Shown here: one piece after another, positions 1-6,384 of the stretch | How the letters are laid out: each line of letters begins with the position of its first letter | Numbering within the stretch: position 1 is the stretch's first letter | Assembly: GCA_027073795.1 (NCBI GenBank) | Contig: JALTEW010000033.1 | Coordinates: 1-12,802, forward strand | Reading direction: 5' to 3' | Origin: a bacterium | GTDB taxonomy: Bacteria > Desulfobacterota > S145-22 | Length of the DNA stretch: 12,802 bases | The notes under the pieces: model-generated | Database searches by the model: none | What the model was told of the DNA's origin: nothing | Seen by the model: only the letters and a program-made list of their open reading frames with translations | Translations under genes and position numbers: made by a program

Positions 1-12
1 AAGTTATATAAT

Positions 13-48
13 AGATTATTTCCCCCCTGTCAAGACGGGGGACAATCT
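13..48. terminator. Candidate hairpin terminator downstream of the HAD gene
   Basis: A run of C at 22-26 can pair with the G run at 37-41, with T21-A42 closing the stem around a loop of about 10 bases. An outer AGATT (13-17) can pair with AATCT (44-48) around a small internal loop. It lies 17 bases beyond the stop of the minus-strand HAD gene. On the minus strand the following bases are AT-rich but hold no clean T run. On the plus strand the following bases (50-60) are T-rich, so it could also end a plus-strand gene entering from the left. Assignment as a terminator is inference. Confidence 0.4.
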
Positions 49-64
49 GTTATTTTCTTTGTCG

Positions 65-757
65 TCAAAGGCGGGGGCCGAAAAGGGTGTCTATTGCTTG
101 GTTAACGTGTTTGAAGATATAAGGTGCTCCGGCTCTGATAAGGTCATTCTTTTTCCCTGTTCCCGTCATGACCGCGATAGGTGTGATGGGGATGCGACGG
201 GCGGTCAGGACATCCAGGGGGTGGTCTCCAATCATGAAAACCCTGTCATTCGGGAGGGAAAATTGTCGGAGAATGGGTTTTAGAGCGGCCTTCTCTGGCT
301 TATAAGCTTGGCTGTTTTCACGCGTAAGGATGACCTCGAAGAAGCCCCTGGCCTTTCCAATAATCTTCCCCAGGGCCTTTTCACAGTTTCTTGTGGCAAT
401 AGCAAGGTGAAATCCCCTTTCTCTGAGCTTCCAGAGACGGCGGTACACGCCAGGGAGGAGGTGACTTTTTGATGCAGCGGCTAACTCCATCTCCTCAAGG
501 ATAGAAAAGGCTTCCTGATTTATTTGTTTGGCAAGAGCAGGGTTATCTCTTTGTACCCTTTCAATAGCCTCATTAATTCGCTCAAGGACATATTCTTTGT
601 TCAGGGAATCATGTGGAATCCCATATCTAACGAACAAGGCATCGATAGCCTGACGCATCTTGTCGAAATCGATGGACATCAGGGCCAGGGTGCCGTCAAA
701 ATCAAAGATGATACCGTATTCCGATCCGCGCTCAACCCTTCTTGATGATAGCGACAT
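65..757 (-). CDS. HAD-superfamily hydrolase, phosphoglycolate-phosphatase-like
   Basis: This is a 230-residue HAD phosphatase of the subfamily with a helical C1 cap. All four HAD motifs are visible. Motif I is FDFDGTL with the presumed nucleophile Asp19 and acid/base Asp21. Motif II is Thr122 in the LAIATRN strand. Motif III is Lys153 in YKPEK. Motif IV is GDHPLD with Asp178 and Asp182. Residues about 30-105 form the helical cap. Such enzymes dephosphorylate small phosphometabolites in the cytoplasm; the cap gives no clear substrate, so phosphoglycolate is only the default guess. The ATG at 757 lies inside the preceding DUF1844 gene (26-base overlap) and has no good Shine-Dalgarno sequence. 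No other in-frame start precedes motif I, so translation is probably coupled. It is the last gene of the htrA-DUF1844-HAD unit. Confidence 0.85.
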   Translation of the reverse strand: MSLSSRRVERGSEYGIIFDFDGTLALMSIDFDKMRQAIDALFVRYGIPHDSLNKEYVLERINEAIERVQRDNPALAKQINQEAFSILEEMELAAASKSHLLPGVYRRLWKLRERGFHLAIATRNCEKALGKIIGKARGFFEVILTRENSQAYKPEKAALKPILRQFSLPNDRVFMIGDHPLDVLTARRIPITPIAVMTGTGKKNDLIRAGAPYIFKHVNQAIDTLFGPRL

Positions 758-1145
758 ATTTCAGTTTCAGGTCGTAAAGCAGGTTCGTAATAAGCTGTTC
801 CTCATCCTGATCCAGGTTTCCTCCCGTTTTTTTCTTTAGCATATCGATGAGGTCAATGGTTTGCTTGGCAAGTGGTAGGTTTTTCTCGAGCTGATTGGTC
901 TCCGGGTTGGGAAGTTCTCCCAGGTGCATAAGGGCCGACGTACTCAACGAGAGGATAAAGGTCGAAAAGTTGACCTCCGGCAGGGGAGCACTGTTCTTAC
1001 CTTTCGCCTGCCTGGGGGGCTCTTTTCTTGTTTCCGTGGGTTTTTCCTGTTCCAATGCGGGTGTTGCCCCTTCTCCAGCTCCCTCGTTCAGAATTTTCCT
1101 CTTGTCTTTGACCTTAAATCCCTTATCTTCTGTATTTTCTACCAT
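732..1145 (-). CDS. DUF1844 domain protein
   Basis: This 137-residue protein has a highly charged, Lys/Glu/Pro-rich and probably disordered N-terminal half (about residues 1-55). It is followed by a compact helical domain (about 57-135) that matches DUF1844 as I remember it. The marks are FSTFILSLSTSALMHLGE, a PE/NLPLAKQTIDLIDMLKKKT stretch, and a final helix with LLYDLKLKYV. DUF1844 proteins are small, common in Deltaproteobacteria and relatives, and have no established function. The ATG is preceded by a full AAGGAGG five bases upstream (plus-strand 1151-1157), so the start is firm. It begins 35 bases after the HtrA-type protease stop and overlaps the HAD gene, which supports one transcript. 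No signal peptide or membrane segment is visible. Confidence 0.85.
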   Translation of the reverse strand: MVENTEDKGFKVKDKRKILNEGAGEGATPALEQEKPTETRKEPPRQAKGKNSAPLPEVNFSTFILSLSTSALMHLGELPNPETNQLEKNLPLAKQTIDLIDMLKKKTGGNLDQDEEQLITNLLYDLKLKYVAIIKKG

Positions 1146-1180
1146 ACGTTCCTCCTTTACAATGATTTTTTACAAACCTA

Positions 1181-2590
1181 TCATTGCTTATAGAGATTGA
1201 AAATCAGCTTGTAGGTATAAGTTCCTCTGAGGAGCACGAGCTCAAAGCGTCCTTCCCGGAGATGTTTTATGAGTCCTTTATGGAATGTCTGAACGTTCTT
1301 TAGGTCGGATCCGTTTAATTGAAGGAGGATGTCCCCTTTCTGTAGCCCATTGGCAGAGGCAAGGGATCGGGGAATGACCTCTGAAATGGCAATCCCTATG
1401 GAAATCCCCGATCTCGAGAGGAATGCCTTTTCTTTCCTGTTCAGCTCTCTGAGACCAAATCCGAAAATTCTGCGGATGAGGAAGGTGCCATGACGGGCTG
1501 TAAGCCGTTTGAGCTTCAGGGATAGCGTTTCTTCCTTGCCGTTTCGTATGATTGAAAGAGATATCATATCTCCCGGGAGATACTGATTGAGAACCTGTTG
1601 AAACATCAAAGGTGAAGAGGTTGTTGTCTGGTTGATAGCGGTAATGATATCCCCCACCCTGAGGTGACTCACGGCGGCGGGGCTGCCAAGCTCGATGGCG
1701 GTAATAAGGATGCCTTTGTCGCCCTTGAAATTAAAGTGGCGGGCGATGGAAGGGGTTAGCACCTGACAGTCAATCCCAAACCAGGCGGGGGGAACATGGC
1801 CATAGGTGATGATTGTCCTGGAAATCTTTTTGACCTTGTCGATGGGAATAGCGAACCCGATTCCCTGGGCCTTGCTGTAGATAGCCGTATTGATTCCGAT
1901 CACCTTCCCTAAGATGTTGAGAAGTGGTCCGCCGCTGTTACCCGGGTTGATGGAGGCGTCGGTTTGTATGAGGTCCTTGAAAATCTTCCCCTCGCTGTTC
2001 AGCGAACGGTGGAGGGAGCTGATAACGCCAACGGTCACGGTATTTGAAAGACCGAACGGGTTCCCAATTGCGATGACGGTTTCCCCTATCATCAGATCCG
2101 ATGAGGTCCCCATGGGGATAGGGGGAAGCCCGGTCTTTCCCTTCAGGCGAAGCACCGCGATATCTGTTACGTCGTCGGAACCGACCGAAACGGCTGAAAG
2201 GCGTTTCCCCCTGCTGGTAATGATGGCGATCTCCTTCGCGCCATTTATGACATGCTGATTAGTCAGGACCTTTCTCCCATCATCGAAGATGATTCCCGAC
2301 CCCAAGGTTTTCAGCTTGAATCGCTGGATAAATTCCGGTGCAAGAAAATCCTTGAAAAAGGAATTAAAGAAGGGGTTACCAATTCCCCCGAAGGGAGAGA
2401 CCCTCCGCTGGACAATCTGCTGTGTGCTGATGTTTACGATAGATGGGGCAACCCTCTCCACCACCCTGACCACAGGGGTTTTGCGTTTCTCGATATCGGA
2501 AAAAGGACTTGAAGAAATAGCACCTGATGCCATGAAAAAAGGGAGTAAAACAGTTAGATACGAGAGATATTTTGAGAGTTTTTTCTTCAT
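1181..2590 (-). CDS. htrA: Periplasmic HtrA/DegP-family serine protease with two PDZ domains
   Basis: This is a 469-residue Do/HtrA protease that would degrade or refold damaged proteins in the periplasm. Residues 1-28 form a signal peptide (KKK, then a hydrophobic core YLTVLLPFFMASGA). The trypsin-like domain spans about 40-235 with the complete triad: His113 in TNQHV, Asp143 in VTDIAVLRL and Ser219 in NPGNSGGPLL. PDZ1 covers about 250-345 (GSPAAVSHLRVGDIITAIN) and a more divergent PDZ2 about 365-460 (GLQKGDILLQLNG). An in-frame GTG at 2623 would add 11 residues before the signal peptide. I chose ATG 2590 because AAGGAG sits 11 bases upstream and the signal peptide then starts at Met-Lys-Lys-Lys. 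It heads the minus-strand unit and is divergent from purM. DegP, DegQ and MucD types cannot be separated by eye. Confidence 0.93.
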   Translation of the reverse strand: MKKKLSKYLSYLTVLLPFFMASGAISSSPFSDIEKRKTPVVRVVERVAPSIVNISTQQIVQRRVSPFGGIGNPFFNSFFKDFLAPEFIQRFKLKTLGSGIIFDDGRKVLTNQHVINGAKEIAIITSRGKRLSAVSVGSDDVTDIAVLRLKGKTGLPPIPMGTSSDLMIGETVIAIGNPFGLSNTVTVGVISSLHRSLNSEGKIFKDLIQTDASINPGNSGGPLLNILGKVIGINTAIYSKAQGIGFAIPIDKVKKISRTIITYGHVPPAWFGIDCQVLTPSIARHFNFKGDKGILITAIELGSPAAVSHLRVGDIITAINQTTTSSPLMFQQVLNQYLPGDMISLSIIRNGKEETLSLKLKRLTARHGTFLIRRIFGFGLRELNRKEKAFLSRSGISIGIAISEVIPRSLASANGLQKGDILLQLNGSDLKNVQTFHKGLIKHLREGRFELVLLRGTYTYKLIFNLYKQ

Positions 2591-2601
2591 AGGCTGTAAT
2601 T

Positions 2602-2607
2602 CTCCTT
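2602..2607 (-). promoter_or_regulatory. Shine-Dalgarno site deciding the htrA start
   Basis: Reading the minus strand, AAGGAG is followed by 11 bases and then ATG at 2590. The upstream in-frame GTG at 2623 has no comparable site, so this favours the shorter protein with a standard signal peptide. Confidence 0.7.
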
Positions 2608-2611
2608 TCTT

Positions 2612-2640
2612 CTTATTAACCACTTTTCAGGTTTTGTCAA
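2612..2640 (-). promoter_or_regulatory. Candidate sigma70-type promoter for htrA
   Basis: On the minus strand a perfect TTGACA (plus-strand 2635-2640) is followed by a 17-base spacer and AATAAG (plus-strand 2612-2617), which matches four of six bases of TATAAT. The predicted start point near 2605 falls on the Shine-Dalgarno site, which is closer than usual. Either the -10 call or the exact start is therefore uncertain. Confidence 0.35.
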
Positions 2641-2661
2641 ACGGGTTCGGTATGAAAACAA

Positions 2662-2690
2662 TTGATTTAGGTTTGACGTTGCGTTATGAT
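2662..2690 (+). promoter_or_regulatory. Candidate sigma70-type promoter for the purM operon
   Basis: TTGATT at 2662-2667, a 17-base spacer and TATGAT at 2685-2690 make a good sigma70-type match. Transcription would start near 2697 and leave a leader of about 38 bases before the purM ATG, too short to hold a purine riboswitch. A nearby TTGACG at 2673-2678 has no -10 at proper spacing. Confidence 0.5.
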
Positions 2691-2734
2691 GAGCCTCGCT
2701 AAATTTTATGGGGAGATCGAAAGGAAAGTGTAAT

Positions 2735-3769
2735 ATGACCACTTACAAGGATGCAGGCGTTGATATAGAAAAAGGGGAGAAATTCGTCAAGAATATTGCC
2801 CAGAGGGTGAAGCAGACCTGGTCCCCAGAGGTGAGGTCGGACCTTGGGGATTTTGCCGCCCTTTATTCCCTTTTGGGGTATGAGTTGAAACATCCCGTTC
2901 TGGTTTCCTCGACAGACGGTGTGGGCACGAAACTCAAGATTGCCATCGCGATGAATGTCCACCATACGGTAGGGATTGACCTTGTTGCCATGTGTGTGAA
3001 TGACATCATTGTCAAAGGTGCCCGCCCCCTTTTTTTTCTGGATTACCTTGCCTGTGGGGAGTTGGACCCCAAAACAGGGCAGGAGGTTGTGGAGGGGATT
3101 GCCAAGGGGTGTGAAGAAGCGGCGTGTTCCCTGGTGGGCGGTGAGACCGCTGAGATGCCCGGAATGTACCCGAAAGGTGAGTATGATCTGGCGGGGTTTG
3201 TCGTGGGTATTGTGGACGACGGGGAGATTGTGGACGGAGCGGATATCTCCAGTGGAGACGTCGTCATCGGTCTTTCATCAAGCGGGTTGCACAGCAACGG
3301 GTATTCCCTTGTGCGGAGGATCATCGACACAACACCCGACCTGACCCTCTCGACCCGCATTCCGGAGCTTCAGTCCTCCCTTGGGGAGGCCGTGTTGACT
3401 CCTACCCGGATCTATGTGAAAACAGTGATGGCGCTGATACGGGATTTCAATATCAAGGGAATGGCTCATATCACCGGTGGGGGGATGGAGGGAAACTGTA
3501 TCCGTATTCTTCCCAAGGCTGCGGCTATGTGTGTCCATCGGACCGCTTGGGAGATCCCACCGGTTTTTGAATTTTTCAGGCAGCGGGGGAACCTGTCGGA
3601 GGCAGAGCTTTTTAAAACCTTTAATTGTGGGATTGGGCTGGTTCTCGTGGTTTCTCCCGAGGTTGTCGATGAAGTCCTGTTGCGGTTGAAGGGACTGGAT
3701 GAACAGGCGTTTGTTATCGGGGACATCGTCCCACGCGAGAAGGATATGCCGCCCTTTATCTGGGATTGA
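2735..3769 (+). CDS. purM: Phosphoribosylformylglycinamidine cyclo-ligase (AIR synthetase)
   Basis: PurM closes FGAM to aminoimidazole ribotide using ATP, the fifth step of de novo purine synthesis, in the cytoplasm. The 344-residue length is typical for the family. Visible signatures are the N-terminal TYKDAGVDIEKGE, the substrate/ATP segment STDGVGTKLKIA, GGETAEMPGMY, LSSSGLHSNGYSLVR and the glycine-rich HITGGGMEGN near residue 250. An in-frame ATG at 2708 would add nine residues. ATG 2735 is preferred because AAGGAAA at 2721-2727 is well spaced and the protein then begins just before the conserved YKDAGVD. It is the first gene of a tight operon, with purN starting 11 bases after its stop. 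This is a confident family call. Confidence 0.97.
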   Translation: MTTYKDAGVDIEKGEKFVKNIAQRVKQTWSPEVRSDLGDFAALYSLLGYELKHPVLVSSTDGVGTKLKIAIAMNVHHTVGIDLVAMCVNDIIVKGARPLFFLDYLACGELDPKTGQEVVEGIAKGCEEAACSLVGGETAEMPGMYPKGEYDLAGFVVGIVDDGEIVDGADISSGDVVIGLSSSGLHSNGYSLVRRIIDTTPDLTLSTRIPELQSSLGEAVLTPTRIYVKTVMALIRDFNIKGMAHITGGGMEGNCIRILPKAAAMCVHRTAWEIPPVFEFFRQRGNLSEAELFKTFNCGIGLVLVVSPEVVDEVLLRLKGLDEQAFVIGDIVPREKDMPPFIWD

Positions 3770-3780
3770 GGAGGGCAAAA

Positions 3781-4437
3781 ATGGATAAGCGACTGAATAT
3801 CGGTGTTCTGATTTCCGGTCGTGGGTCCAATCTTCAGGCCATTATAGATGGAATTGACAGGGGAGAGGTCGCCGCGCAGATTTCTGTTGTTATCAGCAAC
3901 GAACCGGGTGCCTATGGATTGAAACGGGCGGGGACTCATGGAATTCCGGCGCTGGTGGTGAATCACAGGGATTATGAAAACCGGGAGGCCTTTGAATCCC
4001 GGTTGATCGAGATTCTGAAGGAGTATGGGGTGGAACTTGTGGTGTTGGCGGGATTCATGCGTGTTTTGACCCCTACTTTCCTGAAGGCCTTCCCCATGCG
4101 GGTGGTTAACATCCATCCTGCCCTTCTTCCCGCATTTCCTGGCGTGGGGGTACAGGAAAAGGCGGCTGATTACGGGGTTAGGTTTTCCGGTTGCACCGTT
4201 CACTTTGTCAATGAAGGTGTGGACGCCGGACCGATTGTTGCCCAGGCTGTGGTTCCCGTTTTCCCGACGGACACGGGAGAGATCCTGGCGGATAGAATCC
4301 TTAAAATGGAGCACCAGGTTTTCCCCAAGGTTATTCACTGGATTGCTGAGGGAAGGGTGCATGTCGAGGGCCGTCGGGTTTTTGTGGACGGGGCAAAAGT
4401 GGATGAAGAAATTGCCTTTATCGAGCCTTCCCTGTAA
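3781..4437 (+). CDS. purN: Phosphoribosylglycinamide formyltransferase (GART)
   Basis: PurN transfers a formyl group from 10-formyltetrahydrofolate to glycinamide ribonucleotide, the third step of purine synthesis. The 218-residue protein has the phosphate-binding loop SGRGSNLQA (residues 12-20) and the catalytic trio Asn110 and His112 in VNIHPALLP plus Asp148 in NEGVDAGPI. These match E. coli Asn106, His108 and Asp144 with the same spacing. A TTG at 3766 could add five residues but would overlap the purM stop. ATG 3781 follows GAGGAGGG at good distance and is preferred. The stop codon at 4435-4437 directly abuts the next ATG. One-carbon use through the folate-dependent enzyme fits an anaerobe with tetrahydrofolate chemistry, but that is inference. 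Confidence 0.97.
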   Translation: MDKRLNIGVLISGRGSNLQAIIDGIDRGEVAAQISVVISNEPGAYGLKRAGTHGIPALVVNHRDYENREAFESRLIEILKEYGVELVVLAGFMRVLTPTFLKAFPMRVVNIHPALLPAFPGVGVQEKAADYGVRFSGCTVHFVNEGVDAGPIVAQAVVPVFPTDTGEILADRILKMEHQVFPKVIHWIAEGRVHVEGRRVFVDGAKVDEEIAFIEPSL

Positions 4438-4902
4438 ATGGTGTCCCCTATTTTTGTGAGCGCCTGCCTTGTGGGATTCCGCTGTCGTTATGATGGGTGT
4501 TTTAAAACCAGTCGAAGTGTCTTGGACCTGCTTGAGGGTCAGGAATGGATTCCTGTTTGCCCCGAGCAATACGCGGGACTTCCTACCCCGCGCGTGCCAA
4601 TGGCATTTGCAGGAGGAACCGGCCAGGATGCCCTGGCGGGGGAGGCACGGATTGTCCAGCAGAATGGCAGAGAGGTGACACAACTGCTTCTCAACGCGTC
4701 CCGCTGCCTTGTTCTGCTTGGGATGGGGTGGGGCGTTAAGTGCGCGATTTTAAAAGAAAGAAGTCCCTCATGTGGGGTAACCACCACCTATGTTGGGGAG
4801 GAACGTGTAAAAGGAATGGGGGTATTCGCGGCTATGCTCAAGGTGGAAGGCATTGAGGTTCTCAGCGAGGAAACGCTTGGGGCACGCGGGGGGCAGCCAT
4901 GA
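4438..4902 (+). CDS. DUF523 (YbbK-like) cysteine-rich protein
   Basis: This 154-residue protein matches DUF523. It has SACLVGFRCRYDG with Cys10 and Cys16, PVCPEQYAGLPTPRVP with Cys41, and the family hallmark AILKERSPSCGV with Cys112 preceded by Cys102. Five conserved-looking cysteines suggest a metal or redox site; the family has no settled function to my knowledge. The start codon follows the purN stop with no gap and without its own clear Shine-Dalgarno, so translation is probably coupled to purN. The end overlaps the next gene by four bases (ATGA at 4899-4902). The GGL found in the TPR motif of most members is AGL here, a minor change. Cytoplasmic; no signal or membrane segment. Confidence 0.9.
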   Translation: MVSPIFVSACLVGFRCRYDGCFKTSRSVLDLLEGQEWIPVCPEQYAGLPTPRVPMAFAGGTGQDALAGEARIVQQNGREVTQLLLNASRCLVLLGMGWGVKCAILKERSPSCGVTTTYVGEERVKGMGVFAAMLKVEGIEVLSEETLGARGGQP

Positions 4903-6302
4903 TTTTCGATGCCTTGGTGGTGGGAGAGTCGCCCTCAGCCATGGCAGCGGCCTCCTTACTCACTCGGAGGGGGTTGAAGGTGGCGTGGGTGGTGTCTCCG
5001 GCCCATGTTTCTCAATCGGGCGAAGGGATAGGAAGCCCGGGAGTTTCTGATATTGTCTGGGATTTGCTGCCTCGGGGGTTGGTGAGGAATGTCCTCCAAC
5101 GCCTGGGTGTGCCCTACAAGCACCTTGAAAAGGAAAAGGGGGTTGGCATTCAGATTGTCAGTCCTGAATTCAGAACAGCGTCCATCCATGGTGTTAGGGA
5201 ATTCAGGAGGGAATTGAAACGTATCTTTGCCTTGAGTGGCCCGGAGCTGGATAAAATTGTACGTTTGGAAGCGGAAAATCATGAGGATGAATTTTTAAAC
5301 CGATACTGGGGGGCTTTGTTCGAGGGTTCCTCGTCTATTCAAAAACGTTCTCTGGCTTTTTTCCCCGGTGGTGAAGGGATTGTGCCACGCCCCATCGATA
5401 TCGAGGGGATGCGGCTGGATCCTCCTCTGAAACGTCTGATTGAACTGACTGTTTTCCCGCAGAGCTATCTCGGACAGTGGGTTTTTCCAAGGTCCCTTAT
5501 CAGGCATTTTATTAGTAATTTTAGCCGCTTGAATGTTTTTGCTCAAGGGCGTCTTGTTTCTCCCGATAAGATTTTTCGGGGGGTTTTCCAAATGGGTGGC
5601 GGAGAGATTTTCCCTGGCGAAGAGGGCGTGTATATCGAGCCCCATCGGGAAAAAGGAGTCAGCCTGTGGCTGAATCAGGAAGAGGTTGTAAATGGAACGG
5701 TCTGCCTGGTGGCGGTTTCCCTGGACGAGGCGCCAGAGATGTTTGAGCGGTTGCGCCTTCCCCACCGCTGGTTCGGAAGGGAGGAGGCACCGGGGGGTGT
5801 CCGTGTTGCCAATATCACGTTTTCTATGGATCTCATGGGGGTTCCCGGCGGGATGGGGGAAAACCTAATACTGTACACTGGACTGGCGACAGACCTGTTT
5901 GTCCCGGAGGACCTTTCCCTTCTATCACTTGAAAAGATTGAACCGACCACAGTTGAGGGACATTACACCGTGTTCTACGAAGGCGATTTCCCTGGCGGTG
6001 ACCTGCAGAAATGGGCAAACGGACAGATTCAACGCCTCGAAAATCTGTTCCCGTTTATGACATCTTATATTATCCTGAAGAACGTTTCTGTTTCAGAGGG
6101 GCATCCTCTCGCTATGGGGCACTATTTTTATGACACAACGCGCAAACGCAAGCTAGGGACCACAAAACTGAAAGAGGGATTTCTTGGAAAGAATATCCGG
6201 TATATTGGACGGCAGCAACTGGATTATTTAGGCCTGGAGGGAGAGATAATTACAGGTATCAAGGCCTATCAGTGGGCTCTGGACCGATTAGCCAAGATAT
6301 GA
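4899..6302 (+). CDS. FAD/NAD(P)-binding flavoprotein, CrtI/amine-oxidase-like, function unknown
   Basis: This 467-residue protein opens with a Rossmann beta-alpha-beta unit (residues 3-35: DALVVGESPSAMAAASLLTR, then LKVAWVV). It ends with a helix-capping segment typical of two-domain FAD oxidoreductases (about 430-465: RYIGRQQLDYLGLEGEIITG, then IKAYQWALDRL). These ends resemble the phytoene-desaturase/protoporphyrinogen-oxidase fold. The middle (about 60-420) I do not recognise. The dinucleotide motif is degenerate: GxGxxG reads G-E-S-P-S-A, so two of three glycines are replaced. No cysteine cluster or transmembrane segment is visible. The start overlaps the DUF523 stop by ATGA, tying it to the purM-purN-DUF523 transcript. 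A role in purine synthesis is not implied. Its substrate could be a lipid, a porphyrin or something else. Confidence 0.7.
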   Translation: MIFDALVVGESPSAMAAASLLTRRGLKVAWVVSPAHVSQSGEGIGSPGVSDIVWDLLPRGLVRNVLQRLGVPYKHLEKEKGVGIQIVSPEFRTASIHGVREFRRELKRIFALSGPELDKIVRLEAENHEDEFLNRYWGALFEGSSSIQKRSLAFFPGGEGIVPRPIDIEGMRLDPPLKRLIELTVFPQSYLGQWVFPRSLIRHFISNFSRLNVFAQGRLVSPDKIFRGVFQMGGGEIFPGEEGVYIEPHREKGVSLWLNQEEVVNGTVCLVAVSLDEAPEMFERLRLPHRWFGREEAPGGVRVANITFSMDLMGVPGGMGENLILYTGLATDLFVPEDLSLLSLEKIEPTTVEGHYTVFYEGDFPGGDLQKWANGQIQRLENLFPFMTSYIILKNVSVSEGHPLAMGHYFYDTTRKRKLGTTKLKEGFLGKNIRYIGRQQLDYLGLEGEIITGIKAYQWALDRLAKI

Positions 6303-6384
6303 TGCCTTCGCAAAAGGTCGGGATTAGAAAACAGGTTGGCAGTGGTCAGATTGCAGGTTTTTTATTTAATAAGGAAGGAATATA
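6303..6384 (+). other. Short intergenic gap with a possible weak promoter
   Basis: There is no terminator here, so the kinase gene may simply continue the purM transcript. TTGGCA at 6336-6341 and TTTATT at 6361-6366 are separated by 19 bases, a weak promoter candidate. A good Shine-Dalgarno (AAGGAAGGA) lies just before the ATG at 6385. Confidence 0.3.

Noticed and set aside
2691..2734. Purine riboswitch or attenuator before purM
   Set aside because: The predicted leader is only about 38 bases, with no stem pairs able to form a riboswitch core.
3466..4683. A 405-codon open frame on the minus strand across purM, purN and the DUF523 gene
   Set aside because: It lies opposite three confidently identified genes, has no recognisable domain and a composition rich in His, Asn, Pro and Arg, as expected of an antisense shadow.
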